NCBI RefSeq assembly: GCF_900094575.1
Contig: NZ_FMAE01000015.1
Location: 1 to 52,506 of the forward strand
Length of the DNA: 52,506 nt
Reading direction: 5' to 3'
DNA from: Bradyrhizobium yuanmingense
GTDB taxonomy: Bacteria; Pseudomonadota; Alphaproteobacteria; Rhizobiales; Xanthobacteraceae
Shown: positions 39,330 to 48,353 of the stretch, in pieces
Layout: every line of letters starts with the position of its first letter
Position numbering within the stretch: the first letter of the stretch is position 1
Notes under the pieces: generated by a model
What the model was told of the DNA's origin: nothing
Database searches by the model: none
What the model saw: the letters and a program-made list of their open reading frames with translations, nothing else
Made by a program: the position numbers and the translations under genes

Positions 39330-39929
39330 TCACGCTTTTGGTTGGCGTAACATGGGGAAGAACGGTGGAGAACCGCCGACCTGGACTTCCGTCAAAACAC
39401 TCCAACCTTGTTGAGCATAAAGTCGCATCGCGTGCGGACTGGTCGCCTCCAAGTGCACAGGTCTCTGCGCGGCATCTGAGATCTCGGTTGCGTGCCGAAG
39501 AAGATGTCCTGCGAGCCCTGATCGCTGATGTATGGGATCAATGGCTACCATAGTGACATACCAATGCGGCTGATGCGGATGGTACTTACCGAACGTTTCA
39601 AAAACTCTTTCGGTTTCGGAACGCCGGTGCGCAGGAATGCTCTTTAGAAGGAATTCCATCATGCTAGTGTTGTCGCGCTTTTCGCCAGCTGTGTCCCATA
39701 AGATGGCCCCCTTGTCGCCGTCGTTTAGGTATGCGCCGCTCGAATATGGACTGCCGCAGTAATGCTTAATAAATCCGTTAAAATGCTGCAGGTACTCCCG
39801 CGGTTCAGGGTACAGCCACCTCAACAAAGGACACATCGTAAATGCGGTTGTTAGGATCGCAAGGACTCTCGAGTGGTCCTGAAGATCGATAGTCTTGATC
39901 GATAGTGCATCCCCATTGGCGGACTGCAT
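39330..39929 (-). CDS. GNAT-family N-acetyltransferase
   Basis: A 199-residue acetyltransferase. The acetyl-CoA binding motif A is visible as VAIDPIHQRSGLAGHLLRHA, with the C-terminal strand SPHAMRLYAQQGWSVLTEVQ characteristic of the GNAT fold. The N-terminal part (FTMCPLLRWLYPEPREYLQH) resembles acetyltransferases of the tabtoxin/puromycin-resistance-like type. The substrate cannot be read from the sequence. A strong AGGAGG site lies 4 bases before the ATG at 39927-39929. It is one of the few intact genes in this part of the window. Confidence 0.85.
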   Translation of the reverse strand: MQSANGDALSIKTIDLQDHSRVLAILTTAFTMCPLLRWLYPEPREYLQHFNGFIKHYCGSPYSSGAYLNDGDKGAILWDTAGEKRDNTSMMEFLLKSIPAHRRSETERVFETFGKYHPHQPHWYVTMVAIDPIHQRSGLAGHLLRHATEISDAAQRPVHLEATSPHAMRLYAQQGWSVLTEVQVGGSPPFFPMLRQPKA

Positions 39930-40591
39930 AGTGCCTCCTTGCGCTGCCAGTGCCGAACTGTGGCCCTACCGATCTAGCGCTTTGAATGCACCGACCGTGG
40001 CCAAAAAAAGTGCGGTAGCAAAAGCCAGGCCAAAGAATTGTGCGGCTCGTCTTGCTTCTTGGAGTGGAATGTCGGGACAGGACGGGGACGCGGTTGCTGT
40101 CGGGGAGCTAGCGGTTGCGAAGCGCTAGCCCGGGCTGGCTGATGCGCAACAGCCACCCGAAGGTAAATAACCGCACAACGTTGAGTGAGATGGTTCACTC
40201 TTCAGACGCTCGGCATTTACCCCACGAGGCTTTCAACGATCCTTCGCTCTCCTGCCGCCGCGGAGCCCCGCGAACTGCCGGTGAGGTGCGGGAGCCGCGC
40301 CGCGGGATGATCCTGTTGAGCTGGGCGGATCGCTGGCCGGGCAGAACAGCCGCCGAAGCCGGCGATCCCTAAGAATCTGTCCGAGCCTTCGGCCCACAGG
40401 AACGCTCGGCCCATATCGTGTCAAAAATCTCACGGCAAGTTGCAGAGCCGCTCAGCGATTCCACCGGACGTTGGTATGGAATTTGCTGTCTCCGCTCGCG
40501 CCGCCTCACGCAATTGCGCCATCGCCACTGATGCCTACGCAACGCGCGCGATCGCAGTGCTCTGCATCAAATAAAGCGTAAGGTTTCTAAC
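39930..40591. other. Gene-poor stretch
   Basis: No gene supported. It contains the upstream region of the acetyltransferase gene and the decayed approach to the tdh fragment. No RNA gene or IS end recognised. Confidence 0.35.
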
Positions 40592-40873
40592 ATGAAGGCG
40601 CTCGTCAAGGCGAAGTCTGAGCCCCGACGAACCCGTGCCCATGATCGAACCGACTGATCTCTTGGTCAGGGACAAGAAGACCGGGATTTGCGGTACGGAT
40701 ATTCATATTTTCCGCTGGGACGAGTGGGCTCGTAAAACGGTGCCTGTGCCCATGGTGGTGGGCCACGAGTTCGCGGGCGAAAGAGTTGATCTCGGCTCGG
40801 CCATTCAAGGCCTTGCATACGGCCAGCGTGTGACGGGAGAAGGCTATCTAATCGCAATGCACGGTCTGGCCTA
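40592..40873 (+). pseudogene. L-threonine 3-dehydrogenase, N-terminal fragment
   Basis: It begins MKALVKAKSEP, as Tdh does. After a frame change and a short deletion near 40630 it continues PTDLLVRDKKTGICGTDIHI, FRWDEWARKTVPVPMVVGHE and GQRVTGEGYLIA, then stops. The zinc cysteine (TGICGTDIH) and the GHE motif remain, but the cofactor-binding domain is gone, so the product would be inactive. Intact Tdh oxidises threonine to 2-amino-3-ketobutyrate. Confidence 0.8.
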
Positions 40874-40972
40874 GGCCGCCCGGACCGCATTTCTGAAGGC
40901 ACGTAAATTGCTGGATAACGAGCAGGAGCTGGCGCAAAGAACGCAGGCCGCAGCGACTATCTCGGAATTCTA

Positions 40973-41488
40973 ATGAGGCTGATCCGATTGATCTTGTTCC
41001 ACCTGGCTTTGATGCTGCTTGCACCTGAACTTTCAGACGCAACGAGTGCTGCCGCTGGCGCAAGTCCTTCGAGCGTCAAAGCTGTGGCGACATTCAAGCA
41101 GAATGGTCCCCGAGAGGTGCTACCAAGCTTCAGGAATGGCGGCCCCTACGACAGCCAAACGACGCTAGCCGCACCCGGTCAACCGGCGGACAACTTCCGG
41201 CCGGTCAAGCTGCCTGGCAATTCCGCGGGGCTGGAACCCAGCCTTATATGTATGATCCGCACGCCCCAACGCCCGACTGTCAATATCCTCGATGGCGCTG
41301 ATAGGCTTAACGTCCCCCTTGTGACGTACGGGATGTGCAATCCTGCCGCCCCGCCTTTTAATCTCCTAGCTGCAGAGACGCCGCGCTCAAGCAATACAGC
41401 TATCCTCTGCGGAGTTCTGATTGTTGCCTTTCTGACTGTTGTTGTGGTTATTTTTGTAGAAGTAAACGGCCCAGGTGGGGGCACGTGA
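40973..41488 (+). CDS. Hypothetical protein with signal anchor and C-terminal membrane helix
   Basis: A 171-residue protein. The N-terminal hydrophobic stretch LIRLILFHLALMLLAPELSD is a probable signal peptide. The middle is Pro/Gly/Asn-rich and presumably periplasmic. A C-terminal membrane helix at about 144-165 (AILCGVLIVAFLTVVVVIFV) is followed by a short tail. Two cysteines lie in the middle domain. Family unknown. Not obviously part of an operon. Confidence 0.5.
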   Translation: MRLIRLILFHLALMLLAPELSDATSAAAGASPSSVKAVATFKQNGPREVLPSFRNGGPYDSQTTLAAPGQPADNFRPVKLPGNSAGLEPSLICMIRTPQRPTVNILDGADRLNVPLVTYGMCNPAAPPFNLLAAETPRSSNTAILCGVLIVAFLTVVVVIFVEVNGPGGGT

Positions 41489-41830
41489 GGAAGCAGAGCT
41501 GGGCTTATCGCAGTCGCCGTTCAGCTGATCTCCCGCAACTGTTCGCTGGTTGCGATTCAGCGTTCACGCCGAGGGACTCACGGGAATTTGTCGTCCTCCA
41601 GGGTGCGGCAAGACCACACTCCTACGCTGCATTACCCGTGATGCAGCGTCTGACGAGTGGAGTCTGCTGGGTCGACGGCGAGATTTGGCAGGATGAGACG
41701 ATGTGTCAGCCGCACTCATCTACGTCCCATCGCGGGTGTATTTCAGCCGCCGATTTTTCTCATTTGTCTATCAAAGCGTACTCTCCTGTAGAGCCCGTCA
41801 AAACCGAAGACGGCACTGATCGACTTTGAC
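41489..41830 (+). pseudogene. ABC transporter ATPase remnant
   Basis: Between about 41585 and 41700, three frames together read SREFVVLQG, then GCGKTTLLRCIT (Walker A) and RLTSGVCWVDGEIWQDE, which is the N-terminal part of an ABC ATPase of the amino-acid or sugar uptake type. A later piece, RRFFSFVYQSVLS, may correspond to the Q-loop region. The signature motif and Walker B are not found. The gene is reduced to a frameshifted stub. Confidence 0.5.
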
Positions 41831-42805
41831 GGTGTGGTCGAACCGCTAGTCTTGTGGCACTGCCTAACGGTGGGCCCGTCACATCTTTCTGGGGCGCAGC
41901 AATGTAGCGCGCTGTTGATCCCAACTCGGCTACTTTTAGTGGCGACCCGCTCATTTTGACTCAACTGCACCGCCAAGAGCAAGCTCTGCCATGTCTTTAA
42001 GGCTTGGCTAGCTTGGCACGGTTTTCCTAAAACGGCACCCATCAGGACAGCTGCTGGAGACGTCGCTCAAGGCGACCGATCAGAAGGACAGGGGCGAGAC
42101 GACCATTCAACTCACCGAGAGATCGCGTCCTACGACGTTCCGGTCCTAGCGCGCGTGCGTCACTCACGCTGCTTGATCGCAAATCGGCTGTCCAGCGAAG
42201 GCGGCCTCACCGGGGGCCCTCACCGGAGGCGTACTTTCTTACGGCCTTCCCTAAAGTTCTTTGGCCTTTCGCGTGATGCGCTCACCCGTTCGAAGCCGAT
42301 AAAGGCAAGATCATTGTTGCAGCCTTTGTACGCGCGCATCCCAAGATATGCTGGGGCGGTTCTGCGCGATACCCTCGTGCGGCGCTTGTGGGACAATCCT
42401 TTACGCATCTTCGCGAAATAGACTACGCAGCATTTCTCGCTCTCATGAATCCAGGACCAAAAGTGATTGGCCCCTCTTCGCCGGCAGGGAATTCAGAGCG
42501 CCGCGCGGGCGCGTCCTGGCCAGCACCGATCTACGCCAACCTCGTCTCGGGCGCGGGGCTCCGCGGTTCGGCTACAGCGTCCGCGTCCTGCTCTTCGGCT
42601 TCGCCCCACTGGACAAATATTCCCCTTTTGCCTTCCTTCTGGACAAAGTCGAGCACAGCTTACCTGCATCGCACCGAAGCAGTCGCAATTGCGGCCACAG
42701 AGCAGTTGGCAGCAGACCTCATCAGCTCCCCACGGTTCTCCTTAACGAGGGACGCTCCCTTCACATGGCTGCGAGAGGAATGAGGCACAGAACTGTCAAG
42801 ACAAG
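41831..42805. other. Gene-poor stretch downstream of the rtx operon
   Basis: No named gene. A plus-strand reading at 42388-42783 (EIDYAAFLALMNPGPKVIGP near its start) has a protein-like beginning, possibly preceded in another frame by KGKIIVAAFVRAHPKICWGG, and looks like the decayed end of an unidentified gene. No clear terminator for the rtx operon was found just past 42806. Confidence 0.35.
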
Positions 42806-44134
42806 CTAGATGATCTCGAAGTATCTCCGACGTTCAAAGTCGGTCACTCGATTTTGAACGGCGTCCCATTCCCAACGGCGCGAGCAAGAAAATGCTTCAA
42901 CAAACCTTTCTCCGAAAATCTCGTTCGCCGCTGCTGACTGTGCGAAACGAGAAGTTGCCTCTGATAGGCTTTGAGGTAGTCTCGCAGTCATTTCCACGCT
43001 TGCATCACCGGCGATCGACGCGGGTAGTGCCACACCTGTCTCGACTCCCAATATCCCGGAGCCAATTGCACATGCGAGCGCAAGATAAGGGTTCACGTCT
43101 GCGCCAGACAGCCGATATTCCAGACGATGGATGGATGGCTCTCCCGAGATAGCGCGAACTGCGCAGGAGCGGTTGTCAACTCCCCAGCTTGGACAGATTG
43201 GTGCCCAGCAGCCAGGCACCAACCTCTTGTAGCTATTGAAGTTCGGCGCAGCGAGCACACAAAACTCGTTCATGTAGTTTAATTGTCCGGCGATGAATTG
43301 CCTCATAAGCTTTGAGAAGTTACCGACCGCATTGCCGTCGTAAAACGCATTCTGACCATCCGAGGACATCGAAATGTGAATATGGCCGGACTGACCCGGC
43401 CAATCCTCTGAAACCTTGGCCATGAATGTAGCCATCATGCCTCGCCTTTGCGCCCATGCTTTTATCATCGACTTGAATATGGTTGCTCGATCGGCAGCTT
43501 CCAACGCATCACAATGACGAAGTGACGCTTCGACCACGCCCGGTCCGGTTTCGAAGTGCAGTCCGCTGAGAGGTATTCTAGCTTTCTCACAAAGCGCCAA
43601 GATCTCATCGAACAGCTCATGTTGAGCAACGGAGCGCATAATCGAGTAGCCGAACGGGCCCCGTGTTAAAGGAACCCATTCGCTGAACGGCTTATCCTCA
43701 ATTGTATCGGCGTTCTCCTTGAACAACATGAATTCAAACTCGAACCCGACAGCGCAGCTGTATCCGAGGTCAGCAGCCCTTCTCAGGACCTTACGCAGAA
43801 CACCCCGCGGGCAGATGTTCTCATGTGCGCCCGTGAACTCGGCGAGGTAGAGGTATTGATTGCCGAGATCAGACACCGAACGGCCGGTGGCAGACAGAAT
43901 ACGCAGCTCAGCATCCCCAAATGCTGATAACGGCTGCTGCGTAAAACTGATCGGAATGACCTGATCCGAACAATCCCACGCCAGCACTGCTTCAGAGAAC
44001 TTTATGACTTTATCTTGACCCGAGAGATCTTCACCTAAGACGTGTTTGCCTCGCAGCACTCCGTCGAAGTCGCTTACGCCGATCATCGCCGCGCGGACTG
44101 GAGTCGCTCCGGTCAAGGTTGCTTCAGCTGCCAT
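42806..44134 (-). CDS. rtxG: Glutamine-synthetase-like ligase of the rhizobitoxine operon (RtxG)
   Basis: About 442 residues with the glutamine synthetase fold. Metal and ATP-site motifs are visible: VGFEFEFML, LHFETGPGVVEASL, GQSGHIHISM, then NRSCAVRAISGEPSIHRLEY and ADVNPYLALACAIGSGILGV. The family to which it is closest by eye is the PuuA or gamma-glutamylmethylamide synthetase group, which ligate glutamate to amines. It is the last gene of the operon; its ATG overlaps the rtxF stop (TGATG), with a GTG three bases earlier as an alternative. The gene name follows the published order rtxACDEFG as I recall it. The substrate is not established by the sequence. Confidence 0.82.
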   Translation of the reverse strand: MAAEATLTGATPVRAAMIGVSDFDGVLRGKHVLGEDLSGQDKVIKFSEAVLAWDCSDQVIPISFTQQPLSAFGDAELRILSATGRSVSDLGNQYLYLAEFTGAHENICPRGVLRKVLRRAADLGYSCAVGFEFEFMLFKENADTIEDKPFSEWVPLTRGPFGYSIMRSVAQHELFDEILALCEKARIPLSGLHFETGPGVVEASLRHCDALEAADRATIFKSMIKAWAQRRGMMATFMAKVSEDWPGQSGHIHISMSSDGQNAFYDGNAVGNFSKLMRQFIAGQLNYMNEFCVLAAPNFNSYKRLVPGCWAPICPSWGVDNRSCAVRAISGEPSIHRLEYRLSGADVNPYLALACAIGSGILGVETGVALPASIAGDASVEMTARLPQSLSEATSRFAQSAAANEIFGERFVEAFSCSRRWEWDAVQNRVTDFERRRYFEII

Positions 44135-45420
44135 CACTGGCTATCCCGCGCTACCAATTCGAACACCTGGTCCATCCGCATTGCTCGCAACTTGTGATAG
44201 TCATCATTAAGCTGATTCATGTCGCTATTCACGAGATAGACGATGCCTGGTGTCGATGCCAAATCGATGGTCGGAACCAGCTCCTCACCAATTGGAACGA
44301 ATGCAATGGCATCCGCAAAGCTCGGGAGGTTGCGGATTGCTTGGAGTCCCGGGTAGCCGGCAACGACACCGCCCCTATCGGAGATCAGGGAGACACAGAG
44401 TGCGTGCGCTTTCCGCTTGTACGGCCCACGCATCCTCATGTACTCACCAAAGCCCCCGGGATCTGCGTAGCGCCAAGCGGTCAGCGTGATATGGTTATGC
44501 CCCAACGCCATGGTTCGTGCTTTTGCCGACATAGTCCCTTGAAGCCGCGCCCCGAAGTCCACCAGAACGGGGCCCCGATGATCGACAATGATCTCGGCAT
44601 GAGCCGGTCCCTCGAGGATCTGAAGTGCCTGCAACGCACGTTTCAGGTAGTCGGAGAGCTCCTGAACGATTGGTTCGCTGCCGTCCAACAACCTCTCGAG
44701 CGAGCAGACCGATGATGCCCCCTCGATAGGAACGGTGTCATAGGTCCAGACCTCCGTAACGAAGGCATCGCCGTGGATCGAGACGGCGTTTACGGTGTAT
44801 TGTTGACCGTTTATTTTTTCCTGCCCGAGGGCAAAACGATTCAATGCTCCGACACGGTTCGTCTTCCCGACAATCGCGCTTAGAGCGCGCTGAATATCAG
44901 CATCTGTCGAGCAAAAGAATACATCTTCGGTGCCGGTACTATTCAGAGGTTTGATCACGATCTCGTCAAACTTCGCTTCGCGCCTCCAGCTTGCGATCTC
45001 TACAGCATTGTCCGACACGACTTGTCTGATCGATCGCACACCGGCATAGGTCAGCGCGCAGGACAATCGCGCTTTGTCACGCCGAGCAGCCGATAGAGCG
45101 GTCCCGTTTGAAGGTAAGCCCCGCCGCTCTGACAACGAATCGGCGAGTTCGACTCCAGACTCGCAGCCGGCGATAACGAACTCGACTTCTCTGCCATGGA
45201 GCGCCTGAAGATGATATTCAACGATGTCATCATACCCCATGCGCTCGCCGGGGCGAATGACCTCATCGTACAGATCCTCATTGAAATGCGCCTGGAATAT
45301 AGGTGGAATCTGTGCGGCCGACATCACATGCACGGTCCCAATTCCATAGCGCTTGAATTCCTCGGGTAGGTAGCGGCCCGTAGAGTATGCGTCCACGACT
45401 ACACATTTCCGTTCTTTCAT
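44134..45420 (-). CDS. rtxF: ATP-grasp ligase of the rhizobitoxine operon (RtxF)
   Basis: A 428-residue ATP-grasp enzyme. MKERKCVVVDAYSTGRYLPE starts the N-terminal domain, FDEIVIKPLNSTGTEDVFFC is the ATP-binding lysine strand and glycine loop, EKINGQQYTVNAVSIHGDAF follows, and HAEIIVDHRGPVLVDFGARL supplies the acidic metal site. Such enzymes join a carboxylate to an amine, using ATP. The ATG at 45418-45420 overlaps the rtxE stop as ATGA. The open frame extends much further upstream but only across rtxE, so the short form is right. The reaction in the toxin pathway is unknown. Confidence 0.82.
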   Translation of the reverse strand: MKERKCVVVDAYSTGRYLPEEFKRYGIGTVHVMSAAQIPPIFQAHFNEDLYDEVIRPGERMGYDDIVEYHLQALHGREVEFVIAGCESGVELADSLSERRGLPSNGTALSAARRDKARLSCALTYAGVRSIRQVVSDNAVEIASWRREAKFDEIVIKPLNSTGTEDVFFCSTDADIQRALSAIVGKTNRVGALNRFALGQEKINGQQYTVNAVSIHGDAFVTEVWTYDTVPIEGASSVCSLERLLDGSEPIVQELSDYLKRALQALQILEGPAHAEIIVDHRGPVLVDFGARLQGTMSAKARTMALGHNHITLTAWRYADPGGFGEYMRMRGPYKRKAHALCVSLISDRGGVVAGYPGLQAIRNLPSFADAIAFVPIGEELVPTIDLASTPGIVYLVNSDMNQLNDDYHKLRAMRMDQVFELVARDSQ

Positions 45421-46439
45421 GCGGATCTCCGATACTGCAAGTAGATGTTGCTGACGGCGATAGCCGTAATGAGGACATTTCCAACGAACGTATGTGACGA
45501 AGGCACGATGCGAGAATCGAAGTACTGGAACAGGAAGGTGACGATGGGGGCGGTGGACAGGACCATGTTGACGGTGAAGGGCTCTACGCGGCGAATGCCC
45601 TGCTGAATCAAGAGCAAAGGCAAAATGATCGTCGACAGTCCAATTGCTGCGATCGCAAACCAATGCTGCGAGATCTCGGGCACGATAGATGAATGGTCGA
45701 CCAGCCCCAGCAGCAAGAGAATGGTTCCATAAAAGCGATGCGCCAGCACCTGTCGGCCGGAAAACCCACGGTCGAAAAGCACCTTGACAAGGATATTTGT
45801 GAGGGCGAGCGATAGGCCGGCCACGATGGCCAAGACGATGCCAAAGGACGATCGAGCCCCCCACTCCACACCCGCATTGCCGGTAGCCGAGATCCAAATC
45901 ATGTAAGTCCCGATCGTCGCAATCGCGGCGCTCACGACAATATCGGATGTTGGCGGGGCGCCCCTGCGCCTGATCACAGCGTTCAACCACACTGTTGCGG
46001 CAGGCCCCAACGCCACCATGAAAGCGGCCACGATCGCAGGTTCAGCGTATTTCAGTCCTATAAATAGACCGATCCAGCTGATCGCCGTCACGACGTTGAG
46101 TGCGGCGAAGACCAGGAGCGACCATTTTCCGGCTCGTGCTCCGGCTCCCTCGTGGCGAGCCAAGAAGTTGAACGTCAGACAAACCACAGCGAAAGACAGC
46201 AGGAGCGCCACGAACACATCGGCTTGCTGAAAATACGATGCCGCATAAACCTCGCCTGCCGCGCTCAGAACGACATAAAGCGCCACAAAGAACACTCCTA
46301 GAGCGAAGCCACTCGTCAATCGTCCACCCTTTTTGTCCCCGCCAAGCCGGGCGGAGCTCTCGGAAGCCCCGGCGCGCGCGTCGGTTTCGGACGACGGACC
46401 TTTCGGCTCGCGCGAGCCACGTTTCGTTTGCAATATCAC
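45417..46439 (-). CDS. rtxE: EamA/DMT-family exporter of the rhizobitoxine operon (RtxE)
   Basis: A 340-residue inner-membrane protein with about 10 hydrophobic helices in two repeats, typical of EamA drug/metabolite transporters; for example LVFAALNVVTAISWIGLFIG then PAIVAAFMVALGPAATVWLN. The first 40 residues are hydrophilic and charged. It starts at a GTG (46437-46439) 9 bases after the rtxD stop and ends in an ATGA overlap with rtxF. It probably exports rhizobitoxine or an intermediate; this is inferred from family and operon membership. Confidence 0.82.
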   Translation of the reverse strand: MILQTKRGSREPKGPSSETDARAGASESSARLGGDKKGGRLTSGFALGVFFVALYVVLSAAGEVYAASYFQQADVFVALLLSFAVVCLTFNFLARHEGAGARAGKWSLLVFAALNVVTAISWIGLFIGLKYAEPAIVAAFMVALGPAATVWLNAVIRRRGAPPTSDIVVSAAIATIGTYMIWISATGNAGVEWGARSSFGIVLAIVAGLSLALTNILVKVLFDRGFSGRQVLAHRFYGTILLLLGLVDHSSIVPEISQHWFAIAAIGLSTIILPLLLIQQGIRRVEPFTVNMVLSTAPIVTFLFQYFDSRIVPSSHTFVGNVLITAIAVSNIYLQYRRSA

Positions 46440-46448
46440 GATCTGCCT

Positions 46449-47267
46449 CTAGCCCTTCTTAGTGCGGCAGTACCCACCACACGCCTCTCCAAATGCTTTG
46501 AACAGTTGCTTGCTGAGGAGGTCGGTTGAGACGTGCCATTCGGGGTGCCATTGCACACCGATTTGCAGCGTCGGAGCGCCAATCACTGAAGCCGCCTCGA
46601 CCAGACCGTCAGGCGCCCACGCCTCGCGCCTCAGCGCTGGGGCAAGCACCTCGATGCCTTGATTGTGCAGCGAGTTGACTTGCGCTTCGATCGTTCGCGC
46701 GATTGGCAAGAGTGCGCCATAGGATGATATCCTGACGCGGTGCGCGGCATCGTACTGACGGTCCCTGGGACGATCTGGCTTCTCGGCATGCATGGCGCCG
46801 CTTTCTCGGCTCCACTTCGTAAGCGATGGGCGGAGTGTTCCGCCGAAATAGACGTTGAGTTCCTGAAGCCCACGGCAGATGCCCAGAATAGGCATTCCGA
46901 GGGCGATGGCGCTCTCTATGGCTACGGCAGAGAGCCTGTCCCGGGGACGGTCAAGGATCCCAGGCTCAACATCCTGCCGATCAGGATCCGCAAAGGACGC
47001 GGGCGCTGACAGGACTGCGGGGTCCACGTTCGATTCATCGCCTGTCAAGACCAGACCGTCGAGCCGGCGCATGATGGCCGGGGCGACCTCCTCCATAGCA
47101 TCTTCCGCGTCGACGGTCGGCAATATGACACAAGCCACTCCCGCATGACGCTGGAGTGCCTGCACGTACTTGCGCCGTAACCAGTCGCGATGCACACCAT
47201 CGGCCAGAAGACGGTTCGAAGTGACGCCGACAACGGCTTGGGTGCGCTCGGGCTGTTGCAACCTCAC
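46449..47267 (-). CDS. rtxD: Class I glutamine amidotransferase-like hydrolase (PuuD type), RtxD
   Basis: A 272-residue peptidase C26/PuuD-type protein. The nucleophile is in GICRGLQELNVYFGGTL (C131), NSLHNQG follows (about 198-204), and the catalytic His-Glu pair is in QWHPEWH (H241, E243). PuuD-family enzymes cut gamma-glutamyl amide bonds. It starts with a GTG at 47265-47267 that overlaps the rtxC stop (GTGA), so it is translationally coupled. Together with the ligase RtxG it recalls the PuuA/PuuD pair that attaches and removes glutamate on amines. Confidence 0.84.
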   Translation of the reverse strand: MRLQQPERTQAVVGVTSNRLLADGVHRDWLRRKYVQALQRHAGVACVILPTVDAEDAMEEVAPAIMRRLDGLVLTGDESNVDPAVLSAPASFADPDRQDVEPGILDRPRDRLSAVAIESAIALGMPILGICRGLQELNVYFGGTLRPSLTKWSRESGAMHAEKPDRPRDRQYDAAHRVRISSYGALLPIARTIEAQVNSLHNQGIEVLAPALRREAWAPDGLVEAASVIGAPTLQIGVQWHPEWHVSTDLLSKQLFKAFGEACGGYCRTKKG

Positions 47268-48322
47268 GCCACCTTGTTTCGCGTGCGAACCTCGGCAACG
47301 GACTGCTCATACAGCCGCCGATTTCGCTCTTTCAACTGAGTTATGACGCTAGGCTGACCTTGAGGTCCCTTGACAAAGAGCCCGCCCCATGTGGCGGCGA
47401 CCTTCGCGTAGTTTGGATCCTGCATTCGGATTTTCTGAGCCTTGCGCAACAACCAAAACGGGATACCGGGCGAAAGGTGATGCTCAAGGTGGTACTCATC
47501 CAGATTCTGTCCCAGGATGGCTCGTTCGAGGAAGCTTCCTTTACGATTCCTGGTGAGATAGACGTTCTGCGTCTCTGTTTCGCACATGGGTGAATGCTCA
47601 GCGAGTTCGATAAACCAGCCGAGGACCTGAAACGTGGTGAGATAGGGCACGATCCAAAACAGGACGACGATATGGAGCAGACCAAGAGCATATGACCCGG
47701 CCAGGATGCTGAACCAGAACAGATAGAAGCCATACCTGTCGACAAGTATGCCTGAGCGGCTCTGATCTTCGGTCTCTTCGATCGAAAAACGATTAGTCCA
47801 AAGATACTTCAGATACGCTACTGTCGCGCCGCCGAAGATCGGCTTCCAGATGATGTTGAAAGCGTATCTCTCTGGAGGCTGCACATCGTAGACGCCGCTG
47901 GCCAGGAAAAACTTCAGGTCGGGATCCTTGTCCGGGTCGCCGAGATAGGGATGATGCAAGTAGACATGTGAGATCCGGTAGGCCCAGTGGCGTTGGAACA
48001 AGGGATAGGAAGCGAACAGAATGCCCAGGACATAATTCCAGGTGGTATTCCTCGCGAGCGTGCGGTGAGCCGCATCGTGAGCGATGGTTGTCAATCCGCG
48101 TTGATAGGCACCGATCAGGAGAACGGCCAGCGGGTAGAACCACCACGAGACAGACACGGTCGCAAGCGTGCACGCTGTGATGGCAGCGTAATCTTTCGCA
48201 ATGTAGGCGGCCCCCGTGATGTTGTCCGGCCTTAGCTCCGAAAGCTGCTTATTGATCTCCCGACTGAATTGAACGGCCTCATAGCGTGATGACCTCAGTT
48301 TCCAAGCGTCTGCCTGATTCAT
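47264..48322 (-). CDS. rtxC: Dihydrorhizobitoxine desaturase RtxC (fatty-acid-desaturase family)
   Basis: A 352-residue membrane di-iron desaturase. The three histidine boxes are intact: HDAAH (82-86), HVYLHH (119-124) and HLEHH (278-282), with membrane helices between (about 45-75, 195-225). In Bradyrhizobium elkanii this enzyme introduces the vinyl double bond that turns dihydrorhizobitoxine into rhizobitoxine. The ATG at 48320-48322 has an AAGAGG ribosome site 6 bases upstream and is 31 bases after rtxA. Assignment is by family, operon position and neighbouring rtxA. Confidence 0.9.
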   Translation of the reverse strand: MNQADAWKLRSSRYEAVQFSREINKQLSELRPDNITGAAYIAKDYAAITACTLATVSVSWWFYPLAVLLIGAYQRGLTTIAHDAAHRTLARNTTWNYVLGILFASYPLFQRHWAYRISHVYLHHPYLGDPDKDPDLKFFLASGVYDVQPPERYAFNIIWKPIFGGATVAYLKYLWTNRFSIEETEDQSRSGILVDRYGFYLFWFSILAGSYALGLLHIVVLFWIVPYLTTFQVLGWFIELAEHSPMCETETQNVYLTRNRKGSFLERAILGQNLDEYHLEHHLSPGIPFWLLRKAQKIRMQDPNYAKVAATWGGLFVKGPQGQPSVITQLKERNRRLYEQSVAEVRTRNKVA

Positions 48323-48353
48323 GAGAACCTCTTCCTGATCGCCTTGCAGGTTG

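Noticed and set aside
44134..45990. A 618-codon version of the ATP-grasp gene
   Set aside because: The upstream 190 codons are the opposite reading of the clear EamA gene on the same strand; the ATG at 45420 with an ATGA overlap is far better.
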